From Pyrenula massariospora (lineage: Eukaryota; Ascomycota; Eurotiomycetes; Pyrenulales; Pyrenulaceae): 64,000 nucleotides of DNA. Below are positions 46,136 to 55,057 of this stretch, in pieces. The stretch is taken from the NCBI GenBank assembly GCA_021030905.1, contig JAGFMI010000009.1, forward strand, positions 1,302,001 to 1,366,000. The letters are read 5' to 3'. The notes below the pieces were generated by a model. The model saw only the letters and a list, made by a program, of their open reading frames with translations, made no database searches and had not been told where the DNA came from. The position numbers and the translations under genes are program-made. Positions within the stretch are counted from its first letter, which is position 1. Each line of letters starts with the position of its first letter.

Positions 46136-47233
46136 CCTGCTGAGTCAAATCTCTGTTAACTCTATCAATGGTGGTAGCGTAACACGAAGGCACGACAAGA
46201 TTTGCGTTCAAAAATGTCTCATAAGGCGAGAGAAATCTTTCAAAAGTTCTGCCGCACTTCGCGGGTCTGACAGAATCTGAAGAGCGGCATCTAATGAGAC
46301 GTCACTTAAAGCTCTTCACGGTTATCTTTTCTGTATCTACTCGCGGAACAGACCCTTCATGAGTGCTTGAAGTGGACCGGAGAAGGTGAGACTGATACTG
46401 AACATGCAGCCGATCAGATCCAAGAACTCTTTAAGCCCAACTACGTCGTATATTAATGATGCCTAAGTCATTTCTCCAGGAATTTTACCGAAGATGCGCC
46501 ACAACATATCGAATTTGCCTCCTACTTGCGATCTCAAGATATGAGGTGGACCTGCGGAAATGCTGGTGTAATGCCAGGGTCCCCGCACAAAGTCTTCGGC
46601 ACGACATGGTTTCATGGACGCGGCTGCTCCCCATCGACAGCGGTACGCCTCTTAGTCCAGTCCACACTGTCCGGGTATGATCATCGGCAGCAAGCCTGGT
46701 TAGTCCAATCTTACGTTTCTCATAGTTCAGCGTTATGAGGGAGGCATGTCATCGCATTCATCAGGAAAAGATATGACAACAGCTTTTCCTTTCCTATCTT
46801 CGTTTGCCTCCGAACAGATTTTGGCATTATTATCTCTTGGTGATAGGGACTTTAGTCTTGTATGTTTGCAACTCAATATTATGAGATTCTCGAAACAAGC
46901 TTCTCCGCAAAAGATTCAGCCCTGCTGATCATTTGGACCCAAAGATCGACGATATGCAAGTTTCAAGACTTCGGCAAGTACAACCGGGGGAATGCAAATG
47001 AAGCATTAGCTAGGCTCGGAACAAAATTTGACTTCCCCAAGCGAATATCAGCCTAGCATTTGGCTACTGGTCGAAGGTTACACGCCGAACATCATCTTTG
47101 GAGAACAGGAAAGAATTACGGTCTCGCTACAAATTTCCTTGTCTGACTAGGACTTTCTAGCACCAAAGCTTTCTTCATTAAATCCAATTATTCCGCATCT
47201 TGCATTATACGAAACTGTACTTTCAATTCTGAG
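46136..47233. other. Divergent region with possible gene remnant
   Basis: 1.1 kb between the MFS transporter (-) and the ThDP enzyme (+). Plus-strand frames hold short coherent stretches, such as one with WTGEGETDTEHAADQIQEL (near 46371-46430) and one with DSALLIIWTQRSTICKFQDF (near 46910-46970) that ends KFDFPKRISA at 47056. They are in different frames with stops between, so this may be a decayed gene or chance. It must also contain the divergent promoters. Confidence 0.3.
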
Positions 47234-49027
47234 ATGTCAAGCGACGAGAGAATCTCAGACGGTGCGATCAATGCAGCTAATGAAACCTCAGCAGTAGGAT
47301 GGGGCAGCGACGCAATTGCTGAGCAGCTCTCGAGATTGGATCTACCTTACGTAGCCCTTGTCCCTGGATCTAGCTATCGAGGTTTGCACGATAGCCTTGT
47401 GAACTATCGAGGAAATTCTCGTCCTCAGCTTCTTATTACTCTTCATGAAGAACACGCTATCTCAATCGCTCATGGCTTTGCTAAAGTCACAGAGCGGCCA
47501 ATGGCAGCTGCACTGCACGCCAACGTGGGCCTCATGCACGCCACTATGGCGATTTACAATGCCTTCTGTGATAGGGTACCGATCATGATACTTGGTGCGA
47601 CCGGACCCATCGACGCTGCAAAACGGAGGCCTTGGATCGATCACATTCACACAGCGCAGGACCAAGGTGCCCTCATTCGCCATTTCGTAAAATTTGATGA
47701 CCAACCACATTCAGTTGATGCTGCTATAATGAGCCTAACCAGGGCAAAAGTAGTAACTGAGAGCAAACCTTCAGCGCCAGTATATGTTTGCTTGGACGTC
47801 CATTTGCAGGAGCAGAAAATTGAACCGCACCTTGTGTTTTATCCAGATACGCGCCGATACACCAAGCCACCAGTGTCTGGACCAGCGCTTGAAGATTTGA
47901 AAAGAGTGATCCGCGTCTTAAATGATGCTGACCGACCTTTGTTACTTATGGGCCGAGTCAATAGATCACGAAAGTCTTGGGATCAACGTCTGGAACTTGC
48001 AGAATTCTTTCAAGCTCGAGTTCTCACCGATCTGAAGCAAGCCTCTGCCTTCCCCACAAGTCATCCACTACATCCTTGTGCCCCAAGTGTGTTCCTTTCT
48101 CCAGAAGCTTCGAGCTTAATCAAGTCAGCTGATGTAATCGTCAGTTTCGACTTTGTTGACCTGGCCGGCTGTCTCCAGGCAGCTTATGGCTACGGGGTCG
48201 AGCCTCAGAGCAAGGTAGTGCATATCAGCCTCGACTCCAGTCTCCACAACGGCTGGTCAAAGGACCACTTTAATCTACCGCCTGTCGACATTGGTATATC
48301 CGCAGATGTTGACAAATTTTTAGAGGCCTTGCTCACTTACGGCCAACCCGAGGCTCAAAGCCGGCCGCGTTGGGTTGACAATGATTCCATCCCCAAATCA
48401 GTTGCTGACCACGGCACTGACACAGGAGAAACCATCTTCATTTGTGATCTTGCTTCATCGCTCTACTCCGTCATCAACCCTGACGAATGTTGCATTGTCC
48501 GCGTCCCTTTGAGCTGGAAAGGGATAGACTTGAAAAGTACACATCCTTTAGCTTATCTCGGTCAAGATGGCGGAGCTGGCATAGGGAGTGGTCCTGGACA
48601 GGCAGTAGGCGCTGCGCTCGCTTTGAAAGGCACAAGCTGCATGCCCATCGCTATTCTTGGGGATGGAGACTATCTCATGGGTTCTTCGGCCTTGTGGACT
48701 GCGGCACACTACCAATTACCTCTGCTAGTCATAGTAGCGAACAATGCGTCATTCTACAATGACGAGGTACATCAAGAGAGGGTGGCGAAGGCCAGAGGGA
48801 GACCCGTGGAAAATAAATGGATAGGGATGAGACTCGCAGATCCATTACCAGATCTAGGCCTGAATGCTCGGTCGTTGGGCGTGACTACTGTGGGCAGTTT
48901 GGTCACGGAAAGGAGTCAGCTAGAAGGTGTCTTGCGGAATGCAGTGGAACAGGTGAAAGCGGGAGAAGTTGTGCTAGTAGACGTGAAAGTACGACCAGAT
49001 GGGTATGCTGGGAACCTGAAAGGCTGA
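47234..49027 (+). CDS. Thiamine-diphosphate-dependent enzyme (acetolactate synthase / benzoylformate decarboxylase superfamily)
   Basis: 597 aa, intronless. It has the three-domain ThDP fold: PYR domain with the activating Glu in ITLHEEHAISIAHGFAK (about residue 72), a central domain (about 215-370, RPLLLMGRVNRS), and a PP domain with the diphosphate/Mg motif GDGDYLMGSS...VANN (about 476-504). GIGSGPGQAVGAALAL precedes it. Family members decarboxylate 2-oxo acids or ligate them; the HANVGLMHATMAIYNA stretch recalls benzoylformate decarboxylase-like and acetolactate synthase-like enzymes. No mitochondrial presequence is present, so it is unlikely to be the branched-chain biosynthetic enzyme. 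The aldehyde dehydrogenase starts 433 bp downstream on the same strand, fitting decarboxylation to an aldehyde followed by oxidation. Confidence 0.93.
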   Translation: MSSDERISDGAINAANETSAVGWGSDAIAEQLSRLDLPYVALVPGSSYRGLHDSLVNYRGNSRPQLLITLHEEHAISIAHGFAKVTERPMAAALHANVGLMHATMAIYNAFCDRVPIMILGATGPIDAAKRRPWIDHIHTAQDQGALIRHFVKFDDQPHSVDAAIMSLTRAKVVTESKPSAPVYVCLDVHLQEQKIEPHLVFYPDTRRYTKPPVSGPALEDLKRVIRVLNDADRPLLLMGRVNRSRKSWDQRLELAEFFQARVLTDLKQASAFPTSHPLHPCAPSVFLSPEASSLIKSADVIVSFDFVDLAGCLQAAYGYGVEPQSKVVHISLDSSLHNGWSKDHFNLPPVDIGISADVDKFLEALLTYGQPEAQSRPRWVDNDSIPKSVADHGTDTGETIFICDLASSLYSVINPDECCIVRVPLSWKGIDLKSTHPLAYLGQDGGAGIGSGPGQAVGAALALKGTSCMPIAILGDGDYLMGSSALWTAAHYQLPLLVIVANNASFYNDEVHQERVAKARGRPVENKWIGMRLADPLPDLGLNARSLGVTTVGSLVTERSQLEGVLRNAVEQVKAGEVVLVDVKVRPDGYAGNLKG

Positions 49028-49459
49028 TATTCAGGCCGGACAAGGCAATAGTCTGTGAACAACTGAGGCTCCCAATCAAGAAACAGTCCACATCGAGGGT
49101 TGAATCTATGGCCCTAGCATTCGGAGTCGTCCACGTCGTGAAAACCACCTGTGACGCACTCGCTGTCTGGAGGAGTCGATCTTCTCCGCTCTGTCAAACG
49201 AACACTCCCCGCACCCCGCTCAGATCCTACATAGAATCCGAGAGCTCCCGGGGCATACATCTACACTGAAATGGACACCGAAGGACGCCCTAAAGGCGAT
49301 GTTTTGTTGTTGATTTCCCAATAGTGACCTTCTTTAATCAAAATTGTTTTCCAGCCATAATTACGGCGTACGATACCCACTGAATGATCCTATAACCCGC
49401 TAAAAGTTCGAGACGCTCGTCAAGTCTGTTTTCCAGCTCAGTCCGCCTTCCAACTCAAT
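49028..49459. other. Intergenic region
   Basis: 432 bp between the ThDP enzyme and the aldehyde dehydrogenase, both on the plus strand. Presumably the promoter of the latter; nothing specific seen. Confidence 0.5.
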
Positions 49460-50941
49460 ATGTCGTCTTCATCTCCAAGCATCGAATCCTGCCTTCCCCA
49501 GCATACGGACTTATTTTACGGCGGGTCATGGCACCGGCCATCGCCACCGACTTATCTAGAAACTTTCAACCCAGGAAACGGCAAGAGCATCACTAAAGTC
49601 GGCCAAGCCTCTGCCTCAGATGTGTCCTCCGCCATCTCCGCCGCCCAGAAAGCTTTCCCCTCATGGCGCTCCACCCCGCCCGCGCAAAGGGCTGCCCTTC
49701 TCCGTAAGGGTGCCGACACTCTCCGCCAGCACGCCAAGGAGCTTGCTCTTCTTGACGCGCTAAACACGGGAAACCCAGTAGCGGAAATGCTGTCCGATGC
49801 CACTGTTGCTGCTGCCAATCTCGACTATTTCGCCGGTCTTATCCCGATGCTGAAAGGTGAGACGATCCCGGGACCCGATGGGTCAACCTTTCACTACACG
49901 GTGAGAGAGCCACTAGGAGTGGTAGCGCGGATCGTGGCTTTCAATCATCCGATCATGTTCGCGGGCGCAAAGCTTGCGGCCCCACTCGCAGCCGGTTGTG
50001 TCGTACTGTTGAAGCCAAGCGACCAGGCTCCGTTGTCGTGTTTGCGTTTGGCGGAGTTGCTTGGCTCGATTTTCCCGCCAGGGGTGTTGAGCGTCCTGCC
50101 TGGAGGGGCGGAATGCGGTAAGGCGCTCAGCGGGCATGTAGATATTGCAAAAGTCACTTTGATAGGAAGCGTAGCAACTGGGCTTAGGATACAGGAGGCG
50201 GCTGCTAAGACACTGAAGCCGACGTTATTGGAACTAGGAGGCAAGAATGCGCTGATAGCATTCCCGGATGCGGATCTCGATAAACTGGTCCAAGGGGTTA
50301 TGAGGGGAATGAACTTCACTTGGGCCGGACAAAGCTGCGGAAGTACCTCCAGAGTATTTCTGCACGAGAGCTTGTACGACGAAGTGATTGGAATGGTTAA
50401 AAAGCTAGTAGAAGAAGAAGCCAAGCCAGGGGTTCCAACCGAGATGACCACCAAAATGGGGCCCGTAATCAGTAAGACAGCACAGGACAGGGTTCTCGGG
50501 TACATCGAAGAGGGAAAAAAGGAGGGTGCAAGGCTTGTGACTGGCGGAAAGGTACCGACTGGAATCGAGGGCATCGAAGGGGGATTTTTCGTTGAGCCAA
50601 CAATCTTCGCTGATGTTCAGCCTCATATGAAAATTGCTCGAGAAGAGATTTTTGGGCCGGTCATGTCGGTGCTCCGGTGGAATGATGAGGAAGAAATGCT
50701 GAGGCAGGTCAACGACACGAGCTACGGGCTCACGGCAGCGTTGTACACCAAAGACATTTCCAAAGCCCACCAAACAACTCGGCGCATTGAGGCCGGGTAT
50801 GTCTGGGTCAATCAAGTTGGGAGGCACTTCTTAAATGTGCCTTTTGGCGGGGTCAAGAGCAGTGGTATTGGAAGAGAAGAATGTTTGGACGAGCTTATGA
50901 GTTTTACGAGGATCAAAAGTATCAACGTTAGTCTAGCTTAA
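49460..50941 (+). CDS. NAD(P)-dependent aldehyde dehydrogenase
   Basis: 493 aa, intronless, normal length for the superfamily. It oxidises an aldehyde to a carboxylic acid. Motifs are REPLGVVARIVAFNHPIMF (nucleotide-binding start), KPSDQAPLSCLRLAELL, the general-base Glu in LELGGKN (about 257), the catalytic Cys in WAGQSCGSTSRVF (about 292), EEIFGPVMSVLRW and PFGGVKSSGIGREE near the end. The pattern is closest to betaine-aldehyde or aromatic-type dehydrogenases; substrate is not deducible. There is no N-terminal presequence and the last residues (NVSLA) are not a PTS1, so it is likely cytosolic. It is paired with the upstream ThDP enzyme. Confidence 0.95.
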   Translation: MSSSSPSIESCLPQHTDLFYGGSWHRPSPPTYLETFNPGNGKSITKVGQASASDVSSAISAAQKAFPSWRSTPPAQRAALLRKGADTLRQHAKELALLDALNTGNPVAEMLSDATVAAANLDYFAGLIPMLKGETIPGPDGSTFHYTVREPLGVVARIVAFNHPIMFAGAKLAAPLAAGCVVLLKPSDQAPLSCLRLAELLGSIFPPGVLSVLPGGAECGKALSGHVDIAKVTLIGSVATGLRIQEAAAKTLKPTLLELGGKNALIAFPDADLDKLVQGVMRGMNFTWAGQSCGSTSRVFLHESLYDEVIGMVKKLVEEEAKPGVPTEMTTKMGPVISKTAQDRVLGYIEEGKKEGARLVTGGKVPTGIEGIEGGFFVEPTIFADVQPHMKIAREEIFGPVMSVLRWNDEEEMLRQVNDTSYGLTAALYTKDISKAHQTTRRIEAGYVWVNQVGRHFLNVPFGGVKSSGIGREECLDELMSFTRIKSINVSLA

Positions 50942-51308
50942 CAACGAGAAAGTGGTGAGCTACGCACCTTTTATGCCATTTACCTAATAAGGTAGAACTA
51001 TAATCGTCAACCACAAGGTAACCACACGCATTCCGGGACAGTCATTGGAGACTAATTGAACGCCTTAAACAAATGTAGGCCCACCTATCTGCTGACGGAC
51101 GTCGAGAGTGTTGAGGGAAGGACTGTATTTGATCTCAAATTGAAGCCGTGATTTTACTTCAGTACTATTCGGCGCGGTCTTGTCCCCTAACGATTTCCGA
51201 AACCTTCGGCCCATAGTCCAGAATCCAGGCTGCCGGCTGGTGCCTGCGTTAGCTCCCAGTCCGGCGTTGGGCCCCTTTTTGAAGTATAAATCCAACGACA
51301 ATCTTGGC
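50942..51308. other. Intergenic region
   Basis: 367 bp downstream of the aldehyde dehydrogenase. A minus-strand ORF at 51065-51322 (ending GGPTFV) overlaps it and is unassigned. Nothing else is seen. Confidence 0.4.
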
Positions 51309-53393
51309 ATGGGGCTCTCCATATTCGAGGATGCGAGATACTGTCAATTTCTTTCCAACAAATGGGTATGTCAAGATCGGCCATTCAGAGGCCAATAGAT
51401 TCAATTTCTTCTTCAGAGATGTGCCTTTGGCATGTTTAAATACCCTGGCTTTAACTCGGCTGATTTCATCTAGGTTACTCAGAGGCATGTCCCAAGCTCT
51501 CGCTACGCTCGAGGAGGTTAAAACACTGACAAAATTCAACCAAGACCTACTGCGGTATCTGCGGTGTCAGCTTCAACATTGGTAGGATTCGCACCGCTGA
51601 TGAGCCGAGGGAAGCCGCATGGGTTGCCGGAGTTCTCAATGCTCCACCAGGTGATTATTTCGTTGAAGATTCGAAGGGGAGTTGGTATCCCGACGAGTGT
51701 GATGCCAAATCGGGATGCAAGTTGGCTGTTAGAAAAGGCACGTGGGGACGCGAGCCTATTAGAGGATTTGAGCCGATAATCGACGTCTCTCATGACTTCG
51801 ATGAGGGCGGCGATGAAGATGCATCATTTGTGTATGCAAGTGAAGAGGAAGAGGAACATCTTGAGTATGATTCCGATGATGGAATGCTTGATAGGGATCA
51901 GGAAGACGTTGAAATGGGAGCCGCCAATGATGAGCCCAATGAAGACGATGTTATTTACCGGGACTTTGTCGATAAGCTCAAAGAATATAACCTGGCGCAG
52001 GCCGCTATCAAAGAGAGTTATGTCCCACTTTCCACGGCGCGCGACGACGCATACAACAGTAGAGTAGTGAATGGTACAACGGTGGTTGGACATCTTTACG
52101 AAGAGGATCTAGAACACATTGCTGGACCGAATTGCCAGAACACCAACGGCTACCATGGCAATGCCATTTCAGTTGAAGAGATGCGAAATTGCTACACTTT
52201 TCAGGGACTGATCCGGAAACCTAGGGATTGGACGCCTGCCTCCAATGATGAAGATTTCGAGCTGGAAAGCAACTACTTTTTGTCTGGTATCTGCGGCCAT
52301 ATGCCGTCTACTGATGACGGATTTCTACCACAAGTGACACCTGTTCGACATGGATTTGAAGAGGTCATGCCCTTCGGATGGCCGGTAGGTGATGATTTCT
52401 CGAGTTCTTGCCATACTCTTCAGGTCACAAAATTGTACAATGTCACCCAAGATTTCCTCTAATTCTCTATAGGAGGAAGAGGCATCCGCCATGCCGTTTC
52501 ATCCCACGTGCTTCGAGATATACAAACGCGTATCACGTATGCGTCTTGGTCGAATCGACATCAATGGACTTGTAGCATGGCACAATCTCGAATCTCCATA
52601 CAGTTCGCGTACTCGAGCATTGCCCCGCCATCCAGCCGTTAGACGAGCAGAATCTCAATCGTGGATTCACAATCCTGGTGACGAATTTCTAGCGGCAAAC
52701 CCGATATACGTTCCTTCGCTGCTACCTATCATCCGTTCTGCTATTACCGAGACTTTTTCTTCTAGCTCTCAAAGCGGTGCATTTTCGGAGTTCACTCCAA
52801 ATGGCCTAGATCGAAAACGAGAATTTTTGGTTAAGACTGCTTCAGATCCCTTTCTCCGGCTTCCCTGGGAACTTCTATCTAGCGTCCTCAACTACTTGCC
52901 CTCCCGTTCAATCGCTAAGCTACGACTGGTATCCCGTGTGTTTTGGCAGCTTCCAATTTCCATATTCCACCGGCTGATTCGTGAAGAGATGCCATATCTC
53001 TTCGAAGCTTGGTCTGATGACCGTGTCTCAACATGGACTAAGCTGCATCCTCTAGACTTCAAGGTGGAGAAGAAAGGCGATGAGGAGGTCGAGACTGAGC
53101 TGGAGGTCTATCGAAACGTTATCAGGACCGAAATGCCGGAGATACTGCAGATGTGGAGGGAAGCTGAGCCTACGTATAGAGACCTGGTTCCATATCAGGA
53201 ACCAGCGGTGATTGCAGAGGCGGTGACACGACTACCTCCAAAAAGAACAAATTGGTATGTCCTATATCGAGAGATTGTGAAGCATTGGAAGGATCTGAAA
53301 GGACTACAAAATCGAGAAAGGATATGGGTAGATTGTGAGGGCATCTTGAAAAGAATTAAAGAGTGCAGGGAAGCAGGCGAAATCACGGAGTAG
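51309..53393 (+). CDS. F-box protein with N-terminal CxxC segment and acidic region
   Basis: Putative substrate receptor of an SCF ubiquitin ligase. The main exons are 51545-52384 and 52473-53393, joined by a GTAGGT...TATAG intron that links MPFGWP to EEEASAMPFHPTCFEIYKR. A fungal F-box subfamily shows such a cysteine-containing block ahead of its C-terminal half. The F-box is DPFLRLPWELLSSVLNYLPS through AKLRLVSRVFWQLP (about residues 424-460). The start is uncertain: the frame is open only from 51530 and lacks an ATG before TYCGICGVSFNIGRIRT. A 19-codon first exon (51309-51365) with a GTATGT donor and a CTGAC branch before CAACCAAG fits in phase and would give 605 aa. An acidic stretch (EEEEEHLEYDSDDG) lies between. 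The substrate is unknown. Confidence 0.72.
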
Positions 53394-53832
53394 AAGAGCG
53401 TTTTGCGGAATAAACTTCTCATTGCAATTTCCGGCAGTGTGCGCCCCGTAAGATCAACAAATGGTATAGAAAGAATATGTTCTTGGTTAAAGATACCGGC
53501 ACAAACCACGATGGTGGCATGAGTGTCAGATATTTCAAATGGGATTGCTGATGAAGGGAAAGAAGAAAGCTGATGGGAGACACCCCTGAAGTATTACGAA
53601 GATTTAGTAGATGATACAACTATTTAAGTCGCATGTCTCGATTAACGCATTCGCGTTATACGCCTCCACGCCAGTTTATATAACAATGATATGTATCTAC
53701 GCATGCGGACCTGCCTCTCCGGACAACCTCTTCTTGAGCGCCACAACGGCAAGACGCATGCAGACCATACCTATCCATGTCCTTATAAAACGCCAAAGTG
53801 TCTGCCAGAAACAAGTAAAGTGTTGGAAACCC
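53394..53832. other. Convergent 3' region
   Basis: 439 bp between the F-box gene (+) and the syntaxin gene (-). Nothing supported. Confidence 0.5.
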
Positions 53833-54691
53833 TCAGCCTAGAACAACAGCTAAAACTATGATTACGACCACGATGACCATAATCAGGAGCAAACAGCACG
53901 CCTTCCCCCTTGCGGCTTTTTGATACCGACTTGCTTGCCGCAGCTCCAAATCAGCTCCCTGGGTACTTGTCAAGGTGTTCTCTACGTTCACGTCAATCGC
54001 ATCTATAACGTCCCCTTGCTCGCGCACAATGTGCGCCACATCTCTGAACAACTCGTTCAGCTCTCCTACACTCTGTTCGATGCCGCGAATCTCGCTTTCA
54101 CGTTCGATGATCAGGGATTCTTGGAAGTCCACCTCGTCCTGCGAAGCGAGCTGCGGTTCTTGTGTCTGCAAGAGATCTTGATGCTGTTGTTGACCAGACG
54201 GTGAGGTAGGTTGACTCGAGGATTCTTCAAGAGCTGTGCGTGCTGCACGTTGTTTCTCAAGGGCTCTGCGTTGAATGACTTGGAATTCGGAAAGGGATGC
54301 GGAGAACTCGCGGTTCAGCTTTTGAATGGTGTATTTCTGAGAAGCCTGGTTCGTTGTCAATCAAAGCACCAACTCCTATTTTGAAATTACGAACATTCAC
54401 GTCCTCCCAAGCTTGAACTTTCTTGACGCCTTCCCCTGCTTCCTTGAACCCATCTCGGGTTTCCTCGAGGAGATTGTGTACCCTTTCCCGCACCCTATCG
54501 GTGTCGCGCTTTGTGCCGAGGAGTGAGATCTCATTAGATAGGCGGGATATATTTGATGTGAGCTCGAAGAGTCTCGTAGAGAGGGATTCGGTTAACCGAG
54601 AGAATTCGGGGTCATCCCCATATTCTGGGTCTTGATTTCGGCGCAAAGTCGTCGGCTGGGATTCTAAAGACGACAGCCGGTCGAAGGACAT
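53833..54691 (-). CDS. Endosomal/vacuolar t-SNARE, syntaxin (Pep12-like)
   Basis: Qa-SNARE for fusion at late endosome or vacuole. Two exons, 54691-54401 and 54345-53833, with a 55-bp GTGAAT...CCAG intron, give 267 aa. The N-terminal Habc-type helices span about residues 30-125 (RLTESLSTRLFELTSNISRLSNEI). A linker rich in Gln/Ser follows. The SNARE motif lies at about 175-235 (LIIERESEIRGIEQSVGELNELFRDVAHIVREQGDVIDAIDVNVENT), with the central Gln in REQGD. A C-terminal tail anchor (CCLLLIMVIVVVIIVLAVVLG) ends the protein. Syntaxin-7/Pep12 versus Vam3 cannot be separated by eye; the single Pep12-like protein of filamentous fungi is the likeliest. Its start is 366 bp from that of the divergent ndc1 gene. 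Confidence 0.92.
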
Positions 54692-55057
54692 GGTGGTAAA
54701 GGAAGTCAGAGCTTGAAGATATGGCTCCTTGTTTCCGAAGAATGCTTCTGTGGTGGTAACTTGAATGCGACAAAGTCTACAAGGACACCTTCTAGAGGTT
54801 GACGCCTTGTGATGCGGCGAAGCAACGGTTGGCTCCTCGGCTGACGTTGGTGTCCGAAAGAAGCTAGTTAGTGGAAATCACTCCGCATTCCAATGTTTAC
54901 AAGCAGCGGCCTGGCTGCTGGGCACTTTACAAGACAAATTTGGGATTTTCACCACCATCGAGAAACCGCTCGACATCTCAACCGATGCGGCGACTCCCGG
55001 ATCTTTCGAGCTGGAGTCGCCTAGCTTTCTCTAACACCTCATCCTTGGACCGCACAG
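54692..55057. other. Bidirectional promoter region, syntaxin / ndc1
   Basis: 366 bp between two divergent start codons. No CDS supported; no specific sites identified. Confidence 0.5.

Noticed and set aside
47462-47710. Minus-strand ORF inside the ThDP gene
   Set aside because: Lies wholly within a well-supported exon and has no recognisable content.
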